From Frateuria_A sp051900535 (GTDB lineage Bacteria; Pseudomonadota; Gammaproteobacteria; Xanthomonadales; Rhodanobacteraceae): 64,000 nucleotides of DNA. Location of the stretch: contig NZ_JBHZGI010000001.1 in assembly GCF_051900535.1 (NCBI RefSeq), forward strand, positions 372,001-436,000, written 5' to 3'. A model generated the notes under the pieces. That model was not told the origin of the DNA and did not search any database. It worked only from the letters and a program-made list of their open reading frames with translations. Numbering within the stretch: position 1 is the first letter of the stretch; the number at the start of each line of letters is the position of its first letter. Both the position numbers and the translations under genes were made by a program. Shown here piece by piece: positions 8,111 to 16,121 of this stretch.

Positions 8111-10000
8111 ATGAGCAGTCGCTACAACGCCGCCGACATCGAAGTCCTTTCCGGCCTCGATCCCGTCAAACGCCGCCCCGGCATGTACACCGACACCTCG
8201 CGCCCGAACCATCTGGCGCAGGAAGTCATCGACAACTCGGTGGACGAGGCGCTGGCCGGGCACGCCAAGGCCATCGAAGTGGTGCTGCGCGGTGACGGCT
8301 CGGTCGAGGTCAGCGACGATGGCCGCGGCATGCCGGTGGACATCCATCCCGAGGAAGGCGTGCCAGGCGTGGAACTGATCCTCACCCGCCTGCACGCCGG
8401 CGGCAAGTTCAGCGGCAAGAACTACAACTTCTCCGGCGGCCTGCACGGCGTGGGCGTGTCGGTGGTCAACGCACTGTCGCAGCGCGTGGAAGTGACCATC
8501 CGCCGCGATGGCAACGAATACCGGATGGCCTTCGAGCATGGCGACCGCGTCAGCGAGCTGGAAGTCATCGGCTCGGTACCCAAGCGCAAGACCGGCACCA
8601 CCGTGCGCTTCTGGGCCGATCCGAAGTATTTCGATTCGCCGAAAATCTCGCTGCCGAAGCTCAAGCATCTTCTTCGTGCCAAGGCGGTGCTCTGTGCCGG
8701 CCTGAGCGTGAAGCTGGTCGACGAGGCCAGCGGCGAAACCAGCGAGTGGTACTACGAAGACGGCCTGCGTGATTACCTGCGTGGCGAGCTCGATGGCGCC
8801 GAGGCGATCCCGGCCGACCTGTTCGTCCACCACGTCGCCCGCGACACCGAAGGCCTGGATGTCGCCCTCACCTGGCTGCCCGAAGGCGAGCTGGTGCAGG
8901 AGAGTTACGTCAACCTGATCCCCACCGCGCAGGGCGGCACCCACGTCAACGGCCTGCGTAGTGGCCTGACCAACGCCATCCGCGAGTTCTGCGACATCCG
9001 CAACCTGCTGCCGCGCGGCGTCAAACTGGCGCCCGAGGACGTGTGGGAGCGCCTGGCCTTCGTGCTCTCGGCCAAGCTGGAGGACCCGCAATTCGCCGGC
9101 CAGACCAAGGAACGCCTGTCCTCGCGCAACGCCGCCGCGCTGTGCGAGAACGTGGTCCATGACGCCTTCAGTTTGTGGCTCAACCAGCACGTGGACCTGG
9201 GCGAAAAGATCGCTCAACTGGCCATCGAGCGCGCCAGCGCCCGCCTCAAGGCGGCCAAGCAGGTGGTGCGCAAGAAGATCACCCAGGGTCCCGCCCTGCC
9301 CGGCAAGCTGGCCGATTGCACGGCGACCGACCTCACCCGCACCGAGCTTTTCCTGGTGGAGGGCGACTCGGCCGGCGGCAGCGCCAAGCAGGCGCGCGAC
9401 AAGGAATTCCAGGCGATCCTGCCGTTGCGCGGCAAGATCCTGAACACCTGGGAGGTCGAATCCACCTCCGTGCTCGCCTCCGAGGAAGTGCACAACCTTG
9501 CCGTGGCCATCGGCTGCGATCCGGGCAAGGACGACCTGTCCGGGTTGCGTTACGGCAAGGTGGTCGTTCTGGCCGATGCCGACTCCGACGGCCTGCACAT
9601 CGCCACCCTGCTCTCGGCACTGTTCCTGCGCCACTTCCCTTCGCTGGTGCGGGAGGGGCATGTGTTCGTGGCGATGCCTCCGCTGTTCCGCGTGGACGTG
9701 GGCAAGCAGGTGTTCTATTGCCTGGATGAGGCCGAGAAGCAGTCGATGCTGCAGAAGATCGAGCGCGAGAAGATGAAGGGCGCTGTCTCGGTCACCCGTT
9801 TCAAGGGCCTGGGCGAAATGAATCCGGCGCAGCTGCGCGAATCGACCATCCATCCGGACACGCGCCGCCTCGTGCAGCTGACCGTAGACGACAGCGAAGG
9901 CACGGCCAGGCTGATGGACATGCTGCTGGCCAAGAAACGCGCCGGCGACCGCAAGAGCTGGCTGGAGGAAAAAGGCGACCTGGCCACGCTGGAGGTCTGA
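8111..10000 (+). CDS. parE: DNA topoisomerase IV subunit B
   Basis: ATPase subunit of topoisomerase IV, which decatenates daughter chromosomes with ParC. The 629-residue length matches E. coli ParE. The start at 8111 (MSSRYNAADIEVLSGLDPV) is the family N-terminus; the frame is open further upstream but without similarity. GHKL ATPase motifs are DNSVDEALAG, DDGRGMPV and GGLHGVGVSVVN. The TOPRIM domain shows EGDSAGGSAKQARD (about 418) and DADSDGLHI (about 498), where the Ser-Asp-Gly-Leu variant favours ParE over GyrB. The 210-base gap before it holds no gene. Confidence 0.95.
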   Translation: MSSRYNAADIEVLSGLDPVKRRPGMYTDTSRPNHLAQEVIDNSVDEALAGHAKAIEVVLRGDGSVEVSDDGRGMPVDIHPEEGVPGVELILTRLHAGGKFSGKNYNFSGGLHGVGVSVVNALSQRVEVTIRRDGNEYRMAFEHGDRVSELEVIGSVPKRKTGTTVRFWADPKYFDSPKISLPKLKHLLRAKAVLCAGLSVKLVDEASGETSEWYYEDGLRDYLRGELDGAEAIPADLFVHHVARDTEGLDVALTWLPEGELVQESYVNLIPTAQGGTHVNGLRSGLTNAIREFCDIRNLLPRGVKLAPEDVWERLAFVLSAKLEDPQFAGQTKERLSSRNAAALCENVVHDAFSLWLNQHVDLGEKIAQLAIERASARLKAAKQVVRKKITQGPALPGKLADCTATDLTRTELFLVEGDSAGGSAKQARDKEFQAILPLRGKILNTWEVESTSVLASEEVHNLAVAIGCDPGKDDLSGLRYGKVVVLADADSDGLHIATLLSALFLRHFPSLVREGHVFVAMPPLFRVDVGKQVFYCLDEAEKQSMLQKIEREKMKGAVSVTRFKGLGEMNPAQLRESTIHPDTRRLVQLTVDDSEGTARLMDMLLAKKRAGDRKSWLEEKGDLATLEV

Positions 10001-10153
10001 CTGTTTGCTGGCAGGCGCCACGGCCAGCATGCTGCAAGGCATGCCAGTCCGGCGCTGCGCCATCCAGCTTCTCGACCGTCCGCGGCGGGTGGCCATCGCG
10101 CGCGCGCCGCCCTCCGGCGCTAAGGTAGACCTCTCCACACGCCGAGCTCAGCC

Positions 10154-10681
10154 ATGGCCTTGCTTCCGCCCATCGACCTGCAACGCTGGATCGACGAACA
10201 CCGCCACCTGCTCAAGCCGCCCGTCGGCAACAAGTGCATCGTGGACGGCGATTTCATCGTGATGATCGTCGGCGGCCCGAACGCACGCACCGACTACCAC
10301 CACGACGAAGGTCCCGAATTCTTCTACCAGCTCGAGGGTGAGATGGTGCTCAAGGTGCAGGACGAGGGTGTCGCGCGCGACATCCCCATTCGCGCGGGCG
10401 AGGTGTTTTATCTGCCGCCGCGCGTGCCGCACTCGCCGCAGCGCATGCCCGAGTCGGTCGGCCTGGTGATCGAGCGCCGGCGCGTCGTCGGGGAACAGGA
10501 TGGCCTGCTGTGGTTCTGCGAACGCTGCAACCACAAACTGTACGAGGAATATTTTACCCTGCAGAGCATCGAGCAGGATTTCCCGCCGGTGTTCGATCGC
10601 TTCTACGGGTCGCGCGAGGCCCGCACCTGCGAGGCCTGCGGGCATCTCAATCCAGCGCCTGCACGCTACGAGTCGGCCTGA
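10154..10681 (+). CDS. nbaC: 3-hydroxyanthranilate 3,4-dioxygenase
   Basis: Ring-opening dioxygenase of the kynurenine pathway, giving the precursor of quinolinate for NAD synthesis or tryptophan catabolism. It is a 175-residue cupin. Iron ligands are in YHHDEGPEFFYQLEGEM (H, E) and PHSPQRMPESVG (H). The C-terminal rubredoxin-like iron site is present as CERC (about 126-129) and CEAC (about 163-166), typical of bacterial enzymes. No other kynurenine-pathway gene is adjacent, so its physiological direction is not shown by context. Confidence 0.93.
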   Translation: MALLPPIDLQRWIDEHRHLLKPPVGNKCIVDGDFIVMIVGGPNARTDYHHDEGPEFFYQLEGEMVLKVQDEGVARDIPIRAGEVFYLPPRVPHSPQRMPESVGLVIERRRVVGEQDGLLWFCERCNHKLYEEYFTLQSIEQDFPPVFDRFYGSREARTCEACGHLNPAPARYESA

Positions 10682-10686
10682 GCTCG

Positions 10687-10770
10687 CGGGTGGGCCTGAG
10701 CCCCGCCTTTCTCCGCTCGAAAAAGTCCCTCGCGGGCGCCCGGAACGGTGGGCTGAAGCCCACCCTACGG
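10687..10770. repeat. REP-like palindromic repeat, GTAGGGTGGGCTTCAGCCCACC family, copy 1
   Basis: A well-conserved arm at 10747-10770 reads GGTGGGCTGAAGCCCACCCT and then ACGG. A degenerate opposite arm sits at about 10688-10704. Closely similar paired arms occur at 16676-16743, 45912-45971 and 53499-53558, all in intergenic gaps, so this is a dispersed element. It lies between convergent genes and could also fold as a bidirectional terminator. Confidence 0.75.
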
Positions 10771-10775
10771 CCGAT

Positions 10776-11321
10776 CTAGCGGGCGAGCCATCGTTGCGCC
10801 ATGCGCCGCAGCGATGCGTCCACCTGCGGGTCCTGTGCGACGGTCCGGATGGATCGCCAGGCCAGATCCAGAGACTCCTCGCTGACGGCAAACGCTTCGC
10901 TGCCTGTCGCGCGCACGACGTAGCGCACGTCGAAGTGCCAGTGCGCCGGTACCTCGCCGCGAGCGGGAATCAGGTGGCGATCCAGATCGAAGATCTCCGG
11001 TTCGACGACCAGGTCGCCCAGACCGGATTCCTCCTCCGCCTCGCGCAACGCGACACGCGCCAGGTCGCGATCACCGTCGGCATGGCCGCCCAGTTGCAAC
11101 CAGCGGCCGAGCTTGCGGTGGTGGGTCAACAACACGCGCTCGCCATCGGCGCTCACCAGCCAGGCCGAACCGGTGAAATGCCCGGGCGGGTGCGAGCGCT
11201 CGAACACCTCATCCGCGCTGGCCAGGAACTGCAGGAACCCACTCGTGCACGGATCATCCGGAAAGGCCTGTCCATGCCGGTGCAGCGCGTCGCCAAGCCG
11301 GCGGGTCGATGTTTCGGGCAT
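10776..11321 (-). CDS. Nudix hydrolase
   Basis: Predicted hydrolase of a nucleoside diphosphate linked to another moiety; substrate unknown. The 181-residue product has the Nudix box at about 90-112, GHADGDRDLARVALREAEEE followed by SGL. The consensus Glu after GX5 is Arg here, while the essential REUXEE core is intact. An N-terminal helical segment (1-40) precedes the fold. I start at ATG 11321 (MPETSTRR); a TTG at 11342 would add seven residues. It is convergent with nbaC. Confidence 0.8.
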   Translation of the reverse strand: MPETSTRRLGDALHRHGQAFPDDPCTSGFLQFLASADEVFERSHPPGHFTGSAWLVSADGERVLLTHHRKLGRWLQLGGHADGDRDLARVALREAEEESGLGDLVVEPEIFDLDRHLIPARGEVPAHWHFDVRYVVRATGSEAFAVSEESLDLAWRSIRTVAQDPQVDASLRRMAQRWLAR

Positions 11322-11381
11322 GATCGTTCGAGCGGCGGTCAAACCGCGATTCTAGCGGCGTCCACGCATGTCTTGTGGCGC

Positions 11382-11410
11382 TTGTACCCCCAGTCACGCT
11401 CGGCTAAGGT
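11382..11410 (+). promoter_or_regulatory. Candidate promoter for the first amino-acid permease
   Basis: TTGTAC at 11382-11387 and TAAGGT at 11405-11410 are separated by 17 bases, about 75 bases upstream of the permease start. Match to sigma-70 boxes is partial. Confidence 0.35.
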
Positions 11411-11483
11411 TGCCCGTCACATCGGCTCGACGCGTGGCTAACGCAAGGGTCGGGGAGCACGCCGTCTTTCCATGGGGAACGCT

Positions 11484-12968
11484 ATGCTGTTTAAGCGCGT
11501 CAAGCCGCTCGACCAGATTCTCGCTACCGCCGAAAAGAAATCCCTCGTCCGCCAGCTCGGTCCGTTCCAGCTCACCATGCTGGGCATCGGCGCGATCATC
11601 GGCACCGGCATTTTCGTGCTCACCGCCGAAGCCGGCCAGAAAGCCGGCCCGGGCATGATGATCGCGTTCGTCATCGCTGCCGTCGTTTGCGCCCTCGCCG
11701 CGTTGGCCTACGCCGAACTCGCGTCGATGGTGCCGGTGGCCGGATCGGCCTACACCTACACCTATGGGGTTCTCGGCGAGGGGATTGCCTGGATCGTGGG
11801 CTGGGCGCTGGTGCTGGAATACACCATCGCCGCCAGTACGGTCTGCGTCGGCTGGGCGGGTTACGTCAACGGCCTGCTCACGCACGCCGGGTGGGGCCTG
11901 CCGCACTTCCTGCAGGTGGGTCCGATGGACGGAGGCAGCTTCAACCTGCTGGCCTGCGCAATCGGTCTGGCGATCACCCTGCTGCTGGTGCTCGGCACCT
12001 CCAAGTCGGCCAAGGTCAACACCGTGCTGGTGCTGATCAAGATCGCTGCCCTCACCGCCTTCATCTTCGTCGCCGTGCCGGCGGTGAAGGACCAGAACTT
12101 CACGCCGTTCGTACCCAACGGCTGGGGCAGCCCGATGGGCGGCATCGGCGTGCTCGGCGCCGCTGCATCGATCGTGTTCGCCTACATCGGTTTCGACGCC
12201 ATCTCCACCGCGGCCGAAGAGACCAAGAACCCGAACCGCAGCATTCCGATCGCCCTGATCGGTTCGCTGGGCGTCTGCACCATCTATTACCTGCTGGTCA
12301 GCTACGGCGCGGTCGGTTCGGTGGGCGCGCAGCCCATGCTGGGCCCGGATGGCGTGGCGCTGGAGCCGGGTACGCCGGCGTTCGCGGCGGCCTGCGTCGG
12401 TTCCGACGCACTGGTCTGCAGCAAGGAAGCGCTGGCCCACGTGGTTCGCATGCTCGACCACAACACCATCGGCGCCTTCATCGCCTTCGCGGCAGGCATC
12501 GCACTGCCGTCGGTGATCCTGACGATGACCTACGGCCAGACGCGCATCTTCTTCACCATGTCGCGCGACGGCCTGCTGCCGGGCTCGCTGGCCAAGATCC
12601 ACCCGCGCTACCACACCCCCCACGTGATCACGCTGATCACCGGTACCTTCGTGTCGCTCTTCGGCGCGCTGTTCCCGGTGGGCATCCTGGCCGACATCAC
12701 CAACTCGGGCACGCTGTTCGCATTCATCATGGTGTCGATCGGCGTGCTGATCCTTCGCCGCACGCAGCCCGAGCGCCCGCGCCCGTTCCGCACGCCGATG
12801 CCTTGGCTGATCTGCCCGCTGGCCATCATCGGTTGCCTGCTGCTGTTCCTGAACCTGTCGAAGGAAGCCAAGATCACCTTCTTCGTGTGGGGCGCCATCG
12901 GCCTGGTGGTCTACTACCTCTACGGCCACCGCAAGAGCCATCTGGCCAACGGTACCGAACCGGCCTGA
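11484..12968 (+). CDS. APC-superfamily amino-acid permease (cationic amino-acid transporter type), first of a tandem pair
   Basis: Inner-membrane amino-acid transporter with about 12-13 predicted helices. The APC core signature LGIGAIIGTGIFVLTAEAG lies near residue 36, a second conserved segment GFDAISTAAEETKNPNR is near 235, and TYGQTRIFFTMSRDGLLP is near 350. These are typical of the YfnA/CAT family. Start choice: ATG at 11484 is preceded by GGGGAA, whereas the ATG 12 bases upstream is not. A loop around residues 285-320 with GVALEPGTPAFAAACVGS is longer than in the next gene. Exact substrate cannot be read from sequence. Confidence 0.85.
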   Translation: MLFKRVKPLDQILATAEKKSLVRQLGPFQLTMLGIGAIIGTGIFVLTAEAGQKAGPGMMIAFVIAAVVCALAALAYAELASMVPVAGSAYTYTYGVLGEGIAWIVGWALVLEYTIAASTVCVGWAGYVNGLLTHAGWGLPHFLQVGPMDGGSFNLLACAIGLAITLLLVLGTSKSAKVNTVLVLIKIAALTAFIFVAVPAVKDQNFTPFVPNGWGSPMGGIGVLGAAASIVFAYIGFDAISTAAEETKNPNRSIPIALIGSLGVCTIYYLLVSYGAVGSVGAQPMLGPDGVALEPGTPAFAAACVGSDALVCSKEALAHVVRMLDHNTIGAFIAFAAGIALPSVILTMTYGQTRIFFTMSRDGLLPGSLAKIHPRYHTPHVITLITGTFVSLFGALFPVGILADITNSGTLFAFIMVSIGVLILRRTQPERPRPFRTPMPWLICPLAIIGCLLLFLNLSKEAKITFFVWGAIGLVVYYLYGHRKSHLANGTEPA

Positions 12969-13000
12969 CGGTTGGCGTCGCTTATCCAGTGAAAACCCCG

Positions 13001-13027
13001 CCGGCACGGTGAAAACCGTGCCGGTTT
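13001..13027 (+). terminator. Intrinsic terminator or attenuator between the two permeases
   Basis: A perfect 10-bp stem, CCGGCACGGT at 13001-13010 with ACCGTGCCGG at 13015-13024, is closed by a GAAA tetraloop and followed by TTT. It ends 2 to 17 bases before the possible start codons of the next permease. It would therefore separate the two genes transcriptionally or regulate read-through and initiation of the second. Confidence 0.65.
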
Positions 13028-13043
13028 CATGTCCGGAATGCCC

Positions 13044-14498
13044 ATGCTGAAGCAACTGCTCGCCCGCAAGACCGATTTTTCCGACGTCGAGGACGCGCAC
13101 AGTCCCGGCCTTCGCCGCACGCTGGGCCCCTGGGGGCTCACCGCGCTGGGCATCGGCGCGGTGATCGGCGGCGGCATTTTCGTGATTACCGGCCAGGCCG
13201 CAGCCGAGCACGCTGGTCCGGCGGTGATCCTCGCCTTCATCATCGCGGCGGTCTGCTGCAGCTTCACCGCGCTGTGCTACGCCGAATTCGCCACGCTGAT
13301 CCCGATGTCGGGCAGCTCGTATTCGTATGCCTACGCGACACTGGGCGAACTGGTGGCCTGGTTCATCGGCTGGAACATGGTGCTCGAGTACGGCGTGTCG
13401 GCCTCCGCGGTGGCGGTCAGCTGGACTGGGTATTTCGTCAGCCTGCTCGACCATATCGGCATCCACCTGCCCGCCGCGCTCACCACCGCGCCCCTGGCCT
13501 ACACGGGCGGACACCTGGTGAGCACCGGCGCCTTGTTCAACCTGCCCGCGGTCGCGATCGTGCTGGCGCTGACCTGGCTTTGCTATGTGGGCATCCGCGA
13601 ATCCAGCGGCGCCAACGTCGCCATGGTGCTGCTCAAGGTCGGCCTGATCGTGGTAGTCATCGTCGCCGGCTGGCGCTACGTGAATCCGGAGCTGTGGCAC
13701 CCGTTCATCCCGGCCAACGAGGGACCGGAAACCTACGGCTGGTCGGGCATCATGCGGGCGTCCACGCTCGTGTTCTTCGCCTATATCGGCTTCGAGGCCA
13801 CCTCGACCGCGGCGCAGGAAGCGAAAAACCCGCAGCGCGACCTGCCGATCGCCACGATTGCCTCGCTGGCCATCTGCACGGTTCTATATGTGGGCATGGC
13901 GGCGGTGATCACCGGCCTGCTGCCGTTCAAACTGCTGGGCACGGCCGAACCCGTGGTCACCGCGGTCAAGGCACATGCCGAACTGGAATGGCTGCGCTGG
14001 CTGGTCGAGGTCGGTGCGCTGATCGGCCTGTCATCGGTGGTGCTGGTGATGATCATCGCGCAGCCGCGCATCTTCATGATCATGGGTCGCGACGGCCTGT
14101 TGCCGCCGGTGTTCGCCAAGATCCATCCGCGCTATCGCACACCGCACATCAACACGGTGATCACCGGCCTGGGCATCGCCGCGCTGGCCGCGGTATTTCC
14201 GCTCGACATCCTGGGCGACCTGGTCTCGATGGGCACGCTGATCGCGTTTGTTGCGGTCTGCGCCGGCGTGCTGATCCTGCGCCACACCCAGCCGGAACTG
14301 CCGCGCACGTTCCGCGTGCCATGGGCGCCGGTGGTCTGCACGCTGGGCGTGCTGAGCTGCCTGATGCTGCTGTATTGGGAGAACTGGTATCAGTGGCTGA
14401 TGCTGGGCATCTGGACGGTGATCGGCATGGTGATCTACTTCGCCTACGGCCGTCGGCACAGCCGGCTGCGCAAGGAATCGGCATCAGCGGCCGATTGA
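13044..14498 (+). CDS. APC-superfamily amino-acid permease, second of a tandem pair
   Basis: Paralogue of the preceding permease with the same layout: LGIGAVIGGGIFVITGQAA near the first helix, GFEATSTAAQEAKNPQR, and IAQPRIFMIMGRDGLLP. It has 484 residues from ATG 13044. In-frame ATGs at 13029 and 13038 are possible, but 13029 touches the terminator hairpin, and 13044 has a GGA seven bases upstream and matches the ML-K start of the paralogue. Substrate is unassigned. The C-terminus is short and basic (GRRHSRLRKESASAAD). Confidence 0.85.
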   Translation: MLKQLLARKTDFSDVEDAHSPGLRRTLGPWGLTALGIGAVIGGGIFVITGQAAAEHAGPAVILAFIIAAVCCSFTALCYAEFATLIPMSGSSYSYAYATLGELVAWFIGWNMVLEYGVSASAVAVSWTGYFVSLLDHIGIHLPAALTTAPLAYTGGHLVSTGALFNLPAVAIVLALTWLCYVGIRESSGANVAMVLLKVGLIVVVIVAGWRYVNPELWHPFIPANEGPETYGWSGIMRASTLVFFAYIGFEATSTAAQEAKNPQRDLPIATIASLAICTVLYVGMAAVITGLLPFKLLGTAEPVVTAVKAHAELEWLRWLVEVGALIGLSSVVLVMIIAQPRIFMIMGRDGLLPPVFAKIHPRYRTPHINTVITGLGIAALAAVFPLDILGDLVSMGTLIAFVAVCAGVLILRHTQPELPRTFRVPWAPVVCTLGVLSCLMLLYWENWYQWLMLGIWTVIGMVIYFAYGRRHSRLRKESASAAD

Positions 14499-14978
14499 AA
14501 GCGACTGTAAGTCCCGTCCCCGTCGCAAGGGTGGGCTTGTGGCCACCCCCGCGCCTCCCTGCGGCGAGCCCGCAATCGCGCCAGCCTTGATCCCGGACAC
14601 TGCCTGGCGAAGTCACGAACCCGACCGTTGGGCGACGTTCGCAGGCGGACGCTGCATTTAACAATATTATTACAAGCGTCCCAGTTGTGGTTCGCAAACA
14701 ATTTTTCTTCCTAAGCCACTGAAAATACTGGCTTTAACGGAAGTTTTTCGAGAAAAAAGCTGGCTCCGATCGCCCGAACCGCTCCTCACGGGAGTATCAT
14801 CCGTGCTCCGAGGGTTGATCACTTGGCAGTGGGCCCCGGATCGCCGCCCGGCGCGTCAGGCGGGTCAGCTCCTCAGCCTGACGCGTCTGGGCAGCATTTT
14901 TCAGACCGGCCATTCGGCCACTCCCCACACACGCAAATCTTTCAGTGCGCCTCGCGCATCGAACGCGTGTCTGCGTGC
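14499..14978. other. 480-base gap with an AT-rich island and hairpins
   Basis: Between the permease and the convergent HiPIP gene. At 14529-14548 GGGTGGGCTTGTGGCCACCC is a near-perfect hairpin that could end the permease transcript. Bases 14655-14765 are strikingly AT-rich (runs such as TTAACAATATTATTAC and AATTTTTCTTC) for this genome. At 14851-14886 an 11-bp stem (GCGCGTCAGGC with GCCTGACGCGT) lies downstream of the HiPIP gene. No convincing conserved gene is present, apart from the short candidate frame listed separately. Confidence 0.6.
14797..14913 (-). CDS. Candidate 38-residue small protein
   Basis: ATG at 14913 is preceded by GGGGAG seven bases upstream. The frame encodes a basic, amphipathic-looking peptide beginning MAGLKNAAQTRQAEELTRL and ends at TGA 14797. 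It sits downstream of the HiPIP gene and overlaps a strong hairpin, so it may simply be noncoding structure. I recognise no family. Confidence 0.2.
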   Translation of the reverse strand: MAGLKNAAQTRQAEELTRLTRRAAIRGPLPSDQPSEHG

Positions 14979-15314
14979 TCAGGCCTTCCTGGTGGTGTGC
15001 GAGACGCACCAGCCCTTGGCGTTCACCGCCTTGCCGGGAAACAGCTGGCAGGGGCCGTAAGCCTTGGCGGCCGGGTCGGTGAAGAACTGGCAGTTCGAAC
15101 ACACGGCGCCCGCCGTATGCTTCGGATTCTTCGACTTGCTGGCATCCTCGACGTAATCGAGCGCCTTCGCGGTCGGATCGGATTCGGCCACGTGCGGCAG
15201 ATCAGCGGCGCGCGCGAAGCGTGGCATTCCGCCGACCACCGCGGCGGCCGCCGCCGTGCCGGCCGCGACCTTCAGGAAGCGTCGACGCGATTCGATGTCT
15301 TTTTCTTGCGACAT
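14979..15314 (-). CDS. High-potential iron-sulfur protein (HiPIP), Tat-exported
   Basis: Periplasmic electron carrier with one high-potential [4Fe-4S] cluster. The 111-residue precursor has a twin-arginine signal (SRRRFLK, residues 9-15, then an Ala-rich hydrophobic stretch to about 36). Four cluster cysteines are at C72, C75, C89 and C103, with the characteristic W just before the last. A strong ribosome site GGAGG precedes ATG 15314. It is divergent from mtnB. Partner oxidase or photosynthetic chain is not in the window; in non-phototrophs it is thought to feed terminal oxidases. Confidence 0.92.
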   Translation of the reverse strand: MSQEKDIESRRRFLKVAAGTAAAAAVVGGMPRFARAADLPHVAESDPTAKALDYVEDASKSKNPKHTAGAVCSNCQFFTDPAAKAYGPCQLFPGKAVNAKGWCVSHTTRKA

Positions 15315-15420
15315 GGTTGAACCTCCGTTGTTTCCGCCACCGCGGACGCGGCAGCCTGTCGCGATGGTACGCCGCGAACGTCAATTCCACCTGACTTGCG
15401 AGAACGACTCGCATTTGCCG

Positions 15421-15448
15421 TTGGTCGCACCGGCCCGCATGCTATAGT
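15421..15448 (+). promoter_or_regulatory. Candidate promoter of the mtnBDC operon
   Basis: TTGGTC at 15421-15426 and TATAGT at 15443-15448 are separated by 16 bases. Transcription would start near 15455, leaving a leader of only about 20 bases before mtnB. Confidence 0.55.
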
Positions 15449-15457
15449 CACGCACCG

Positions 15458-15471
15458 TTTGGACGTCCAAA
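15458..15471. promoter_or_regulatory. Perfect 14-base palindrome TTTGGACGTCCAAA, probable operator for methionine salvage
   Basis: The palindrome lies at about the transcription start, between the -10 box and the mtnB start codon 6 bases downstream. Its GACGTC core resembles MetJ-type half-sites, and the position would block initiation. No riboswitch fits in so short a leader. The identity of the regulator is inference. Confidence 0.5.
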
Positions 15472-15476
15472 TACCC

Positions 15477-16121
15477 ATGCAGGAATTGCCCTCTTCCGTC
15501 GATCCATCCCATTTCGCGCTTTGCGCGGACGCCGTCGCCGAGGCTGCGCGCGAGCTCGCCTCCCTGGGCTGGACGCCGGCCACCAGCAGCAATTTCTCCA
15601 TGCGCGTGAACGAGGAGGTGGTTGCCATCACCATCTCCGGCCGTGACAAAGGTCGCCTCGGGCGCGAGGACATCATGCTGGTCGACATGGCCGGACATGC
15701 GGTCGGCACGCGCGCCCGCCCCAGCGCCGAGACCGAGCTTCACACGCAGGCCTACCGTCGCCTGCCCCAGGCGCAGGTGGTCCTGCATACCCATTCGCGC
15801 ACGCAGAGCGTGGCGTCTCGACTTTTCGCGCGCGAGGGCGCGGTGCGTCTGGAAGGCTGGGAACTGCAGAAAGCCATCACCGGCTACACCACGCACGAGA
15901 GCGTGCTGGAGATCCCGGTATTCCCCAATACCCAACACATGCCCGAGCTGGTCGCGCGCATCGACGCCTGGCTGGATGCCGGCAAGCCGCTGCATGCCTA
16001 CCTGATCGACGGCCACGGCATCTACACCTGGGGCGCCGACATGGCCGAGGCGCGCCGTCATCTCGAGGCGCTCGAATTCCTGCTCGGCTGCGAGCTCGAC
16101 CTGAGGAGACTGTCCGCATGA
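15477..16121 (+). CDS. mtnB: Methylthioribulose-1-phosphate dehydratase
   Basis: Dehydrates MTRu-1-P in the methionine salvage pathway; class II aldolase fold. It is 214 residues from ATG 15477. Zinc ligands are visible as ELHTQ and VVLHTHSRTQ (His pair), plus a C-terminal His in IDGHGIYTWG. The TSSNFSMR segment binds phosphate. There is no Shine-Dalgarno sequence before ATG 15477; translation may rely on a near-leaderless short transcript. The stop overlaps the mtnD start (ATGA). Confidence 0.93.
   Translation: MQELPSSVDPSHFALCADAVAEAARELASLGWTPATSSNFSMRVNEEVVAITISGRDKGRLGREDIMLVDMAGHAVGTRARPSAETELHTQAYRRLPQAQVVLHTHSRTQSVASRLFAREGAVRLEGWELQKAITGYTTHESVLEIPVFPNTQHMPELVARIDAWLDAGKPLHAYLIDGHGIYTWGADMAEARRHLEALEFLLGCELDLRRLSA

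Noticed and set aside
8105..10138. 677-codon frame opposite parE
   Set aside because: Antisense shadow of a complete topoisomerase IV subunit.
15315..15476. SAM/SAH-type riboswitch upstream of mtnB
   Set aside because: The predicted leader is only about 20 bases, too short for any known aptamer, and no aptamer core was seen.
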